Shown piece after piece: positions 33,978 through 44,506 of a stretch of 64,000 nt of DNA. The translations under genes were made by a program, and so were the position numbers. The stretch comes from Isoetes taiwanensis. Lineage: Eukaryota; Streptophyta; Lycopodiopsida; Isoetales; Isoetaceae. Under the pieces are notes generated by a model, which made no database searches, was not told the DNA's origin, and saw only the letters and a list, made by a program, of their open reading frames with translations. Where the stretch lies: NCBI GenBank assembly GCA_021234155.1, contig JAJEKV010000081.1, positions 4,179,069 to 4,243,068 on the forward strand, in the 5' to 3' direction. Each line of letters begins with the position of its first letter. Position 1 is the stretch's first letter.

Positions 33978-36237
33978 AACCTTTAGAATTTTTGGTAGAG
34001 GAGTTTGGCAAGGGATAGAATAGAGGGACCTTGAAGAACTTAAAGCACTGACACCCTTCCCCAAATCGAACCATGCCAGGACTTTGCGTGGATTCCTCAC
34101 TAGAGGGGAGAGGCCAGACCCCAGGAGACGGACCTCAGAAAGGTTGACGAGGCAGCCTTTCCTGCCAGTGCTCCTTCGGGAGGGAAAATGCCAATGCCCC
34201 TCCTCCCAGAGCTCGTCTTCCATCCAACCGTTGAATCCACTGTTCAAGTAACCTGCTTTGAGTATGTTAAAAAAATTCTAAGATCGATCCAGGAGAACTT
34301 ATCAAACCGTAAAGCGTCCTACGGTCGACCGTGTAGAACCCAAGCGTTTTGTCGTTGGGGCAGTACAAAGGCTCCGGAATGGAGATATGACTTTTCTGTG
34401 TCGTCCGGAATGACGAAATTACCCCAGGGACCAAGTTATACGGTCATTTTTTGCAATGAAAGAAATACGAACCCTCTACATGGCAGTATTCCACAGCCAC
34501 CTCTTGGGCCAATTGACTACGAACGTGTTGGATATGAGCTACTTTGGCGCTTCTTGGAGAAGAGGTCGTCTTCTGCCCACGAAACTTGGTCCCCGGGTAA
34601 TGTCGACATTTTGAGTCCATTGGCGAGTAAGTTTATAGTTAGAGATTGGGAGAGTTGCGTCCAAAAGCTAGGAGCCTTCGGAGAGGACCTTTGGGGCTGA
34701 ACTGCTTCGGAAGGTTTTAAGGGTCCATCTTAAAGCGTCAACACCCTCCCTTTACGTGATGACATTGTGCAAGATCTTGGTCCGAATCGACGGGATATGG
34801 CCTCCGAAATGTAAACCACATTGTGTTGCTAGGTTATTGAAGGGTTTACGTTATGGAGGTCGAGTTTTAATCGGTTGCACTTGGGACATGGTCGAGAACT
34901 TGCAGTTGAAAATCACGAAGCAATAAGGCCACGGAATGGGGTTTGGATTTATCCTCCTCGGTGTGGCAAATAGAAGTCAAAAGCATTTTTTGCAGTAGCA
35001 AAATTGTTTGGGATCATTCGGGATGGCCAATAGATCCAAACTCAGTTATTTCAGTTGCAAATGGCTCATCATGTATATTTAGAAAAGGTACATCTAGTTA
35101 TCCAAGAAAAATCGACTATGTTTTGGCCTCCAAAGCGTAAACCCTCGTATGTTGATAGGTTATTGTAAGGTTTCGTTTAGCGGACTAAAAGGTGGTGGTT
35201 TTCTTGGATAACTGCACCTTTTTTAAACATGCATCTTGAGCCATAACAACAAATAGCGGTTTGGATCTATTGGCCCATACCTAAATGATCCCAAACAATT
35301 TTTACTTTGCAAAAGCTCTTGACTTCTAATTGCCACATTGGGAGGAGGATAAATCCAAACCCCATTCGGTCCGTTCTATTGGCCGTATTTTCAACCAACT
35401 TCTCAACCATGTCCCAAGTGCAAATCCCATCGACTAAAACCTCCATAAACTTAAACCTTCAATAACCTAGCAACACACCACGGGGTTTACGTTTCTTGAT
35501 GCCATATCCTAGTCGGATTAGACCGGGATCTTGCACAATGTCATCACATAGAGGGTGTTGGCCTTGGGAAGGCGGACCCTTAAAACCTTCCTAGCGATTA
35601 AGCCCCAACCCTTGGCCCGCAGACGGGCAACTCTCCCACTTTCACGGAACTATAAACCCGGCCTGCGCCATTTTGAAAAAAACGTCGACATTACCCTCGA
35701 ACAAGTTTCATGACCACCACCCTTTCTCCAAGAAGCCCAAAGTAGCTCATGTCCAACACGTTGGTAGTCAAAGCGCCTAAGAGGTGGTGCATGAATCTTT
35801 GCCATGTAGAGGGTTCGTGTTTCTTTCCTTACCAAAAATGACCATGTAACTTGGTCCCTAGGATAATTTTGCCATTCCGGACGACATGGCGAAGTCGAAT
35901 CTCCATTCGAGCCTTTTTATGCTTGCTCGAGCGACAAAAACACTTGGTTTCTACCGGTGGTTCACGGTTTGATAAGTTCTTCCGGACGGATCTTGGATTT
36001 TTTTGAATTTACTCGAAGCAGGTTACTTGAGTGGTGGATTCAACGGTCGGATAGGGAAACTGAGCTCCAGGAGGGGGTGCATTGGCATTTGCCCTCCCGG
36101 CGGATCATTGGCAAGAAAGGCTGCTTCAACAACCTTTTTGAGGTCTGTCTCCTGGGGTCTGACCTCTCCTCTCTGGGAGGAAGCTGCGCAAAGTCCTGGC
36201 CTAGTTCGATTTGGGGAAGGGTGTCAGCGCTTTAAGT
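33978..36237. repeat. Foldback palindrome 1 (arms 1 and 2)
   Basis: The forward arm runs 33,978 to about 35,150 and its diverged reverse complement about 35,151 to 36,237. Matching landmarks are the CCTCCTCCCAGAGCTCG end (34,199) against GAGCTCCAGGAGGGGGTGC (36,062), the GGAATGGAGATATGAC/CGAATCTCCATTC pair (34,376; 35,897), and the central hairpin around GGCCTCCAAAGCGTAAACCC (35,120). A 170-codon frame at 34,188-34,700 has no recognisable domain. Arms of the same family recur at 36,305-38,644. No transposase was seen. Confidence 0.85.
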
Positions 36238-36322
36238 CCCACGTGGCATGTTTGAGGCCAACTAGGTGGCATGTTGGAGCCCATGTGGCATGTTGGAGCC
36301 ACCTTGGCATGTTAGAACCCAG
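36238..36322. repeat. Short satellite block in reverse orientation
   Basis: Four half units of the 32,271-33,810 satellite in inverted orientation (GTGGCATGTTGGAGCC, ACCTTGGCATG), placed between palindromes 1 and 2. Confidence 0.85.
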
Positions 36323-37752
36323 AATGGAGATTCGACTTCGCCATGTCATTCAGAATGGTGAAATTACCCTAGGGACTAAGTTACATGGTCATTGTTGGCA
36401 ATGAAAGAAACACGAAACCTCTACATGGCGGTATTCCGCAGCCACCTCTTAGGCTAATTGACTACGAACGTGGGCATGAGCTACTTTGGCGCTTCTTGGA
36501 GAAGGGGTGGTTTTCTGCCCACAAAACTTGGTCTTCACGATAATGACGATGTTTTGAGTCCATTGGCAGAGTCAGTTCATAGTTCCGGAGTGGGAGAGTT
36601 GCCCGTCCGTGGCCAGGGGCCTTCGGGAGAGGACCTTTGGGGTGAACTGCTTCCGGAAGGTTTTAAGGGTCCATCTTCTGGTTTCAACACCCTCCCTCAA
36701 CATGATGACATTGTGCAAGATCCTAGTCGAATCTGACTAGGATATGGCATCCGAAACATAAACCCTATGTGTTGCTAGGTTATTGAAGGGTTTATGTTAT
36801 GGAGGTCGAGTTTTAGTCGGTTGCACTTGGGACATGGTCGAGAAGCTGCAGTTAGCCAAGCAACGGGTTTGTATTTATCCTCATCCTAGTGTGGCAATTA
36901 GAAGTCAAGAGCGCCTTTTGTGGTAGCAAAATTGTTGGGATCATTCGGGATGGCCAATAGATCCAAACTTGGTTATTTCAGTTGCTATGGCTCCGCATGC
37001 ATGTTTAGAACAGATACACCTAGTTACCCGAGAAAAACGACCACGTTTTGGCCTCCGAAATATAAACCCTACAATAACCTAGCAACACACAGGCTTTATG
37101 TTTCGGAGGCCAAAACATGGTCATTTCCTTGGATAACTAGGTGCACCTCTTCTAGACGTTCATGCGGAGCCATGGCAACTGAAATAACAGAGTTTGGATC
37201 TATTGGCCATCCCGAATAATCCCAAATAATTTTGCTACTGCAAAAGGCGCTCTTGACTTCTAATTGCCACACTAGGAGGAGGATAGATCCAAACTCTATT
37301 CCGTCAGTTCCTCTTGCTTCGCGTTTTTAACTGCAGCTTCTGGACCATGTCCCAAACCAACTAAAACTCGACCTCCATAACATAAACCCTTCAATAACCT
37401 AGCAACACATAGGGTTTATGTTTCGGATGCCATATCCTAGTCAGATTCGACTAGGATCTTGCACAATGTCATCATGTAGAGGGAGGGTGTTGAAACCAGA
37501 AGACGGACCCTTAAAACCTTCCGGAAGCAGTTCACCCCAAAGGTTCTCTCCCAAAGGCCCCTGGCTACATACGGGCAACTCTCCCACTCCGGAACTGTGA
37601 ACTGACTCTGCCAATGGACTCAAAACATCGTCATTATCTTGGAGACCAAGTTTTGTGGGCAGAAGACCACCCTTTCTCTAAGAAGCGCCAAAGTAGCTCA
37701 TATCCAACATGTTCGTAGTCAATTGGCCTAAGAGGTGGCTGCAGAATATTGC
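36323..37752. repeat. Foldback palindrome 2 (arms 3 and 4)
   Basis: The forward arm (36,323 to about 37,065) and reverse arm (about 37,066-37,752) are better matched than palindrome 1. Examples are GACTAGGATATGGCATCCGA (36,737) against its complement near 37,424-37,443, and GGGTTTATGTTATGGAGGTC (36,787) against its complement near 37,370-37,389. Short frames in the two arms encode the same peptide (SGVGELPV, GEDLWGELLPEGFKGPSSGF) because they are copies of each other. The peptide matches no family I know. Confidence 0.9.
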
Positions 37753-37985
37753 CATGTCATCAAGGCTCCAACATGCCACCTATGCCACCTAGGCTCAAAC
37801 ACGCCAAGGTGGCTCAAGCACACCACCTAGGCTCCAACATGCCAAGATGGCTCAAATGCCACCTAGACTCCAACATGCCAAGGTGGCTCAAACATGCCAA
37901 GGTGGTTCCAACACGCCACCTAGGCTCCAACATGACACTTAGGCTCAAACGTCCCACCTCATCTCAAATTTTGCCAATGTGCCAA
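37753..37985. repeat. Second forward satellite block
   Basis: About a dozen half units of the TGCCACCTAGGCTC / TGCCAAGGTGGCTC satellite, in the same orientation as the main array, separating arm 4 from arm 5. Confidence 0.9.
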
Positions 37986-37989
37986 TGTG

Positions 37990-38830
37990 GCTCCGACATG
38001 CCAAAGTCTTCGTGTCTTCAACTGCAACTTCTCGACCGCGTCCCAAGTGCAAACGGCAAAACCTCGACGTCTATACCGTAAACCCTTCAACAACCTAGCA
38101 ACACACAAGGTTTACATTTCGGAGGCCATATCCTAGTTAGATTCGACCAACGTCTTGCATAGTGTCATCACTTAAGGAGACGGTGTTGACGCCAGAAGAC
38201 GGACCCTTAAAACCTTTTGGAAGGCAGTTTGATCTAAATGTCTTCTCCCTATTGCCCTGGCAATCGACGGGCAATTCCTGCAATCTAACTGTGAATTGGC
38301 TCTTTCAATGGACTCAGGACATCGACATTACTCTAGAAACCAAGTTTCATGGGCAGAAGACCACCCCTTCTCCAAGAAGCATCAAAATCGCTCAGTTGTA
38401 GTCAATTGACCTAGGTGGTCGCTCCAAAATATTGCCATGTAGGGCTTTCGTGTTTCTTTCTTTGGCAAAACTGGCATTGTAGCTTGGTCCCTAGACTGCC
38501 TCAGGAACATTTTTAGTGTCCATCTCCTGGGGCTTGGCCTCTCCTCTCTGATGAGGCAGCTGCGCAAAGTCCTGACCTTGTTCGACTTGGAGAAGAGTGC
38601 CAACTCTTTAAGTTCTTGAAGCTCCTCCAAAAATTCCAAAGGTTGTCATATGTCTTGCAAAAAAATCCCTAGTCATCATGTCCATGTCACCAATATCTTG
38701 CCATCTCACTCAAAGATTGCCAACATCACTCCATGTAAAACGAAAGATATACATTTTCCATTTTTGACCTAGTCAAAGCTTGACTTTGCTTACTTGGCAT
38801 ACCATGTCACCAATTGGAGGGTCACCTCCA
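37990..38830. repeat. Foldback arm 5 with right outer extension
   Basis: A fifth, reverse-oriented copy of the arm (37,990-38,644), diverged from the others. It continues past the point where arm 4 stops and matches arm 1 back to its first bases (CCAAAAATTCCAAAGG against CCTTTAGAATTTTTGG). The extension to 38,830 mirrors 33,811-33,977. Arms 1 and 5 with their extensions therefore form the outermost inverted pair. Confidence 0.8.
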
Positions 38831-38838
38831 TATAGAAC

Positions 38839-39416
38839 CAGGGAAAAAAATAGCGGTTAATATTAGCCAAATGGCGATTTTTTGGACATTTTTGGAAAAA
38901 GTACGGCTAAACTATAAAGGAGGAAATTTTTGGAAAAAAGAAAAAAATCGCCAAATATTTTCAAAGTTGACCTCCCTTACACCAAGGTTTAGCGAAACAT
39001 AAGAAAGAAGGAGAGGAAAAATTCTTCCACTTTAGCCAAACATTCGAAAGTTTTCCTATGCATTTAGGGATAGATTAGCCATACTTTTTAATAGCTAATG
39101 TAAAATATGAGATTATTCATGAGATTATGGAATAGAGGTTGCTAATACTGTATTAGATGGACAGTTTTTTGTTCTCCAACTAGTAGATTTCTATTATTAT
39201 TAATATGTTCGTACAATAAAAAGTTTGGCATAGCATAAATGTTTGGCTAAAGTTTATATAAAGGTTCAAACAAGAAATAGCCAAACATTCAAAACTAGTA
39301 AAGGAAAATTATTCAACTTTAGCCAAACATTCGAAAGTTTTCCTATGTATTTTGGGTTAAATTAGCCAAAGTTGTTCTAGCTAATCTAAAATATGACTTT
39401 AGTAATTTTTTCCCTG
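38839..39416. mobile_element. hAT-type MITE, 578 bp, 8-bp TSD
   Basis: Ends CAGGGAAAAAAAT...ATTTTTTCCCTG with perfect flanking duplications TATAGAAC at 38,831-38,838 and 39,417-39,424. An 8-bp duplication with CAGGG termini is diagnostic of the hAT superfamily. The interior is AT-rich with an internal duplication (GCCAAACATTCGAAAGTTTT at about 39,034 and 39,322) and no transposase. The host sequence is itself a tandem repeat: the ~95-bp block with TTGACCTAGTCAAAGCTTGA before the insertion recurs at 39,421-39,515. Confidence 0.95.
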
Positions 39417-39515
39417 TATAGAACGAAAGATGTATATTTTTTCATCTTTGACCTAGTTAAAGCTTGACTTTGCTTACTTGGCATGCCACTCACCAATTGG
39501 AGGGTCACCTCATCT

Positions 39516-40310
39516 TTTTTCATGCTGTTTGTTGGTGCCACAAGAGTAATGACATCAAGATTCTATTATATCTCTATCCCTAACATATATTATTTTTGTC
39601 TGCATTTTCCATAGAATCTATTTGAGAACAAAGGAATTTAGAAACTAGAATTTTCAATATATTTTAGTGTTGAATTCCTACTATTGATGATCTAGTGAAG
39701 AGGGTAGAGACAAATGCCATTTTATTCAAAAGAGTGTCATTTGACATGCTCAGTTTGTTAACCTTGCTTTCAAAAATTCAAGATGATCAAGTTGCAAATA
39801 ATGGTCACGGAAGGGAAATAATTTTGGATTAAGGGCATAAGAAATAGCACATGCCATGATGGTCACAAAAAGGGAATAATTTTGGATTAAGGGCATGAGA
39901 AATAGCACATGTCATCATGGAAGCATGCTCTTTGTTAAGGTGGTCATGTTAGGGCTTTTTGTTATGAAAGAAATTAATGATTTTGGATTAAGGGCCTTGG
40001 TTTCAATAGTTGTTGCATATTTGAAGTTCTAGGCAACATTTGCATGGAATGCTTATAATCAATGTAAAATCAAGGTAGGATCAATTCAGGTGCATCCACC
40101 AACCCGCCCATGCGTGGCGTTATTCCTTTAAAAGAATGTTCTGATTCTTAGGAGGCTGACGACAAATTTTTTTGCTTTGTCGCGTTCTTCCTTCAGCCCG
40201 AGACCATTTCGTGGTTTTCACCCGCATTACGGCATTTTCAACTCACATTATGGCCCTTCACCTCGCGTTACGGCGTTTCATCCTCTGAATTGATCCTACC
40301 TATGATTTCA
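39516..40310. other. Gene-free stretch inside the 13.6-kb element
   Basis: AT-rich. A duplicated block (GGGAANNAATTTTGGATTAAG followed by GGGCATNAGAAATAGCACAT) occurs at about 39,813 and 39,873, with a partial third copy at about 39,980. No gene is seen. Confidence 0.6.
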
Positions 40311-40366
40311 CGTTTCAAGAAACACCCTGGGGCTTAAATTCTGGGGTGTCAGCAGTGCCTCCGCCT

Positions 40367-40611
40367 CAAAGAAGAGGGGGGCATTATTTGTGGTGGAAAA
40401 GCAACAAATATCTTATAAAGAAATTGACTTGATCCAAAAGGATATTTGTATACAAGAAACACCCCGGGGCTTAAATTCCGGGGACAGCCTTCCACCCCAG
40501 AATTTAAGCCCCGGGGTGTTTCTTGTATACAAATATCCTTTTGGAACAAGTCAATTTCTTTATAAGATATTTGTTGCTTTTCCACCTCAAATAATGCCCC
40601 CCACTTCTTTG
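40367..40611. repeat. Near-perfect 245-bp palindrome (117-bp stem)
   Basis: The left arm (40,367-40,483) and right arm (40,495-40,611) are reverse complements with about four mismatches and no indels, around an 11-base loop at 40,484-40,494. It contains CACCCCGGGGCTTAAATTC near the loop and ATATCTTATAAAGAAATTGA in the stem. A partial third copy of the loop-proximal arm lies at 40,316-40,352. Frames across it are open on both strands only because of the symmetry. It would fold into a very long hairpin if transcribed. Confidence 0.95.
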
Positions 40612-40939
40612 AGCTTGCTTGTAGCCTATATAAAAGGAAATACATATTCAGAATTGTATGTAATGGATCGAAGACCATAGATGCTACATTGTTTAATATC
40701 ACGTAATGCACAACATGCCTGCCAGCCTAAGGAAGATTTGGAAGGGGCGATTATGGAAAATGTTGGGGCCATAGGGCCATGGCCAAACTAACAAAGGTTG
40801 TGCATGTAAGCACACGTCCTAGCCACTTTGACCATGGCCATATGGCCTGAATATAGCAGGCGCAAAATGAAACATACATATACATGTTGAAAATTAAAGT
40901 TCGAATTAAAAAATATTATGTAGTAAGAAACGTGTAATG

Positions 40940-41144
40940 GAAACCGAGATGGGCCGGCCCGATTTTAGCCCGGCATGGGCGGCCCAGTGCGATCTTAAGT
41001 AGTCTCATCCTATTGGGTAACTAACCGGCCAATTTTCCGCCCTAGCCAATTTTCCACCCTAGCTAGTTTCCTTCGGCGCCACCGGAATCGGATTCAAGGG
41101 AGCTCCACTTCCAGATCTCCAAACTCTAGACCTCACCACTTTCC
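40940..41144 (+). promoter_or_regulatory. Possible captured promoter and 5' UTR
   Basis: A GC-rich island inside AT-rich transposon sequence, with repeated site-II-like motifs (ATGGGCC, GGCCCA; TGGGCY class) at 40,950-40,985, typical of plant housekeeping promoters. CTAGCCAATTTTCC-type CCAAT-containing units repeat at 41,030-41,062. The ATG of the following frame is at 41,145. No TATA box is seen. Confidence 0.45.
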
Positions 41145-41558
41145 ATGGCGGATCTCTATGGGCTTGCTTCTTACCTGCATGAAGCTCGTATCCGACTCCC
41201 TTTTGCTCTAACAACTGCGCCATACCTATTCTTACGCTCTCTGTATTTCTATCCTTGCTTGTGTTTCTCCTTTCTCTTGGCGAAAATCACGGGGGGCTTT
41301 GTCTTCTACTGCGTTTCTTTTCTCTTAATTAGGCCGAAAATCACGGGGCTTTTCTTCTTCTACCTTGGCCATCTCATTTGGGAGTTTTGCTTCTTGCAAA
41401 TTGGGGCAACTTCAACAGCTTTGGAGCCTGAGATCATCGACCATTTGCTTGATTCTGGTATCCATTTCATGGTCATTTACGTTTTTTTCTATTTTAGTGT
41501 CCTTCAATATTTACATTGTACTCTTGTATCTTTGCGGGTTATCAAGGCTATCAACTGA
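41145..41558 (+). CDS. Unrecognised 137-aa frame, probably a captured gene 5' end
   Basis: Starts MADLYGLASYLHEARIRLPF and then becomes extremely hydrophobic (FLLAKITGGFVFYCVSFLLI). This may be intron read-through rather than protein. A plausible intron runs from AAGCTC|GTATCC (41,188) to TTCAACAG|CTTTGG (41,419). It would join MADLYGLASYLHEA to LEPEIIDHLLDSG, after which another GTATCC donor follows. That exon-like structure behind a site-II promoter suggests a host gene fragment carried by the 13.6-kb element. I cannot name the gene. Confidence 0.35.
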   Translation: MADLYGLASYLHEARIRLPFALTTAPYLFLRSLYFYPCLCFSFLLAKITGGFVFYCVSFLLIRPKITGLFFFYLGHLIWEFCFLQIGATSTALEPEIIDHLLDSGIHFMVIYVFFYFSVLQYLHCTLVSLRVIKAIN

Positions 41559-42465
41559 AGATGTCTAATGCAAAAGAGAAGTAACATTTTGTCTTTGTTA
41601 TTTTTTTGTTCCAAGAGTTGTTAGAGAGTCACTGATCATGATTTCCTGTCACGGTTCACCGCAGATTTCTTGGAAAAACGGGATCAGCCTGATTTTGTGG
41701 TTGTTTATCTTTCTTTGCATGGTGTTTATATATGTCGACGGATGCACTAAATGCTTAGGATGGCCACTTACAAGCAACTCTGAGGTTTATTTCTAACTTG
41801 AGATTTGACATGTGCCAATTTTTGCTTCTTAATTTGTAATGATCTTGCAACTTTGGCGGAAATAGCAAAGCACTCCTCGGGGCCCTCTTCGAGTTTCAAA
41901 AGATGAAGTTGCAAAATTGTCGGGTTATCCTTTGTTGAGCATTTTTGAAGGATCTTGGGGGCGGAGAGTGTGTAGTATCTGAGGGGCAGATCTTTTATAT
42001 GGTGTTGTTGGACACCATGTCTTGGGGGCATGGGTATGGTCATGGACATGGCTATGGTATCTGAGGCATTATAAACATGGTCATGGCCTCAAATGAAGCA
42101 TTTTAAGCATAAGCACCACAAGTTGGGAAGTTTAGCAAATGGGAGTAAGGATCATGAGGGGGCATCGATTGGGAACAATCTCTTGTAATAATCTGTTTTT
42201 ACCAGAACAATCTGTTTTTATTGTTCTATTGTATTTAGGTCCAATGGAGAATGTGTTTGACCCCATCAAATTTCAGGGATCAATGCTGAAGTTTTGGCCA
42301 TATATAATGAATATGTAGCATAATAACAGGGGGTTTTCTTTGTGTTTTTGTACGCTTTTCACTAAGGTTTTCCTATGATTTCGTGATGTATTCAAATGGA
42401 TGTACTAATCGTTACATCTAGAGTGCACCATTCCGAAAACCATTGATTTTAGCCTTTTTTTTTCA
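41559..42465. other. Gene-free stretch inside the 13.6-kb element
   Basis: Could include intron or later exons of the captured fragment. GGTCATGGACATGGC-type short repeats occur at 42,035-42,085. No motif was recognised. Confidence 0.4.
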
Positions 42466-42633
42466 ATGGTCAACAACCAATGGCTCACAATAAAAGCCTT
42501 TTTTTGTGCGTGTGGTGCATAATGGTCAACAACCAATGGCTCACAACAAAAGCCCTTTTTTTGTCGTGTGGTGCATAATGGTCAACAACCAATGGCTCAC
42601 AACAAAGCCCTTTTTTGTGTGTGGTGTATAATG
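42466..42633. repeat. Three tandem copies, 56-bp period
   Basis: ATGGTCAACAACCAATGGCT begins each copy at 42,466, 42,522 and 42,578. Each is followed by a T-run and a GTGTGGTGCATA end. Copies differ by one to three bases. Confidence 0.95.
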
Positions 42634-43685
42634 GGCACATGAAGGGCTTGAAGGGGCGCATGTAGTGCGTTTCCCGAGAACAACATTTCTTATCATAACT
42701 TTTGATCCGAAGCTACATTTTGAGATGATTTTTATTATGCGTTGGAAAGCTCTCTCCCAGATCTTTTTTGATAGTGTATGATATGGATATGTTTGGTTAA
42801 GTTATCTATGCTAAAACAGCAATTTTTCGGCCGGGTTTGGTAGGCTTTCACATCCTACCGGTGATTATCTGAGGATTACGCTATTGGATATTGTTTTATG
42901 GCTCATTCGAATGAAGCTTGCAAAAATTACCATGCATTTTTTAGATTTTGAGGCGCTTATTAAGCAAATTCCAAGGCTTCTAGATCCTTTTGCTAACAAG
43001 CGAAAAAGTTTCCCACTTTGGTTTCTCACCACAAGAATCCATGAAGGCCAAAGGTTCAACTGTTAAATTCAGTTGAAAAATGTTTGTGTATGGGTGTTGC
43101 AAACTTTATGACTTTCAGAATAATGGGATCAATCTGCTCTATCTTTATGGTAACTTTTACTTATGTTCTATTTGTTTTATTGTGATGGATGAAAGCCTCA
43201 AATGAATTCTAGTTTTTTTCTGGTTTGAATTCTAAAATTTTTGTCACACTGGGGGGTGTCCCTAAGGCCCCGAAGGGGCCAAAAATTTTTTTTTGCAACA
43301 CAAACCATTAACATCCAACATATAAAAATTAAATCCCCCAACGCATAACAACCAACACATAACTACCATTGACATTAATTAACACAACCATTGGGTCCAA
43401 CACATTTAAATTAAAATCCCCCTTAAACCCCCTTTGGTTTGGGTGCATATTCACACGGGGGGTGACGTTGTGAATAGCCATTTTCTATAGCAAAAGCAAA
43501 TGGATCAAAAATAATTGTACCATTAAAGACATTGCTGAAGGGAAACTTAGAACTTGAACTTAGAATTTTCATTGCAATCTAACATTATTATGCTTTATGG
43601 ATTTGTTTGGGTTCGATTCCCAAAAGGGTTTCCTAAAATAAACAAGAAAAATACGTCTTCATGATATTTAATATTTAATAATAAA
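42634..43685. other. Gene-free stretch inside the 13.6-kb element
   Basis: A perfect inverted motif GGCCCCGAAGGGGCC is at about 43,267-43,281. A tRNA T-arm-like motif (TTGGG TTCGATT CCCAA) is at 43,607-43,623, without other tRNA arms. No gene is seen. Confidence 0.5.
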
Positions 43686-43687
43686 TA

Positions 43688-44470
43688 ATGCTTTTTTTAT
43701 TTGAAAAGTATGCCACGTGTCAATATTTAATTAGTTAATAATATTGATTTTTCTTCTATAAAAAATATACCACGTGCTGATATTTAATTGGTTAATAACA
43801 ATGCTTTTTTATTTAAAATTTTTGCCACGTGTTGATATTTTATGGGTTAAAAGGCATATTAGAAACAACACCTAATTATTTCTATAGGTTAATAATAATG
43901 CTTTTCTACATGTCCTTACTTTTGGAAAACAATAGCTAGGAGCATTAAAAACGATAGCTAGATTTAAGTAACACATGTCCTACTTTCTTAAATAACATGT
44001 ACTTTTTTTTTAAAAACCACCTTACTTTGACATTGTACTTTCATTTTTCACATGCAGTAATATCTAAATCTACACATGTTATTTTGAAGGAAAAAATACA
44101 TGGTTTAGCTAAAAACTACAAGTAGAAAAAAAAAAACACAGATAGAAAAAAAGAAAAAAGAACTGTCCTTTCCAGTTTTCCACGTGTACTAATATTTAAA
44201 TTTACAAGTGTTATTTAGAAAACAAACAACGCGTGGCTCCTCCAAAAAGCAACAGTCAAGGAAAAACCACATGTTGATAAAATTTGCTAAAAACAATGGT
44301 AAAAAAAAACACGTTGACCAGAAAACAAAAGGTACGAAAAAAACCGATTGGGATTTTTTGCCAAAACCACTTTCTCTCTTTGTGCAAATCCGGGATAAAG
44401 CGGGCCACGTGGACTTTTTGGGGCCATTTTGGTGTTGTTTTGGCATAAAACAACACTTCCGGTGACAAGT
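43688..44470. repeat. Right subterminal region with CCACGTG repeats
   Basis: Three diverged copies of a 54-58-bp unit with CCACGTG, GATATTTAATTGGTTAATAA and a T-run (CCACGTG words at 43,713, 43,770 and 43,825). Related TTCCACGTGTACTAATATTT is at about 44,179. AAAAACCAC words (43,995, 44,264) are the complement of the GTGGTTTTT words at the left end of the same element, consistent with matching subterminal regions. Confidence 0.7.
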
Positions 44471-44506
44471 AAAACAACTGTGGACCAAAAATTGGGGTCA
44501 GTGTGT

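Noticed and set aside
34188-34700. 170-codon ATG frame in foldback arm 1
   Set aside because: No recognisable domain, and the frame is not kept open across the other arms.
40349-40711. 120-codon and 96-codon frames on opposite strands
   Set aside because: Symmetry of the palindrome makes both arms give the same peptide; no independent evidence of coding.
43607-43623. T-arm-like TTGGGTTCGATTCCCAA on the plus strand
   Set aside because: No other tRNA arm is present.
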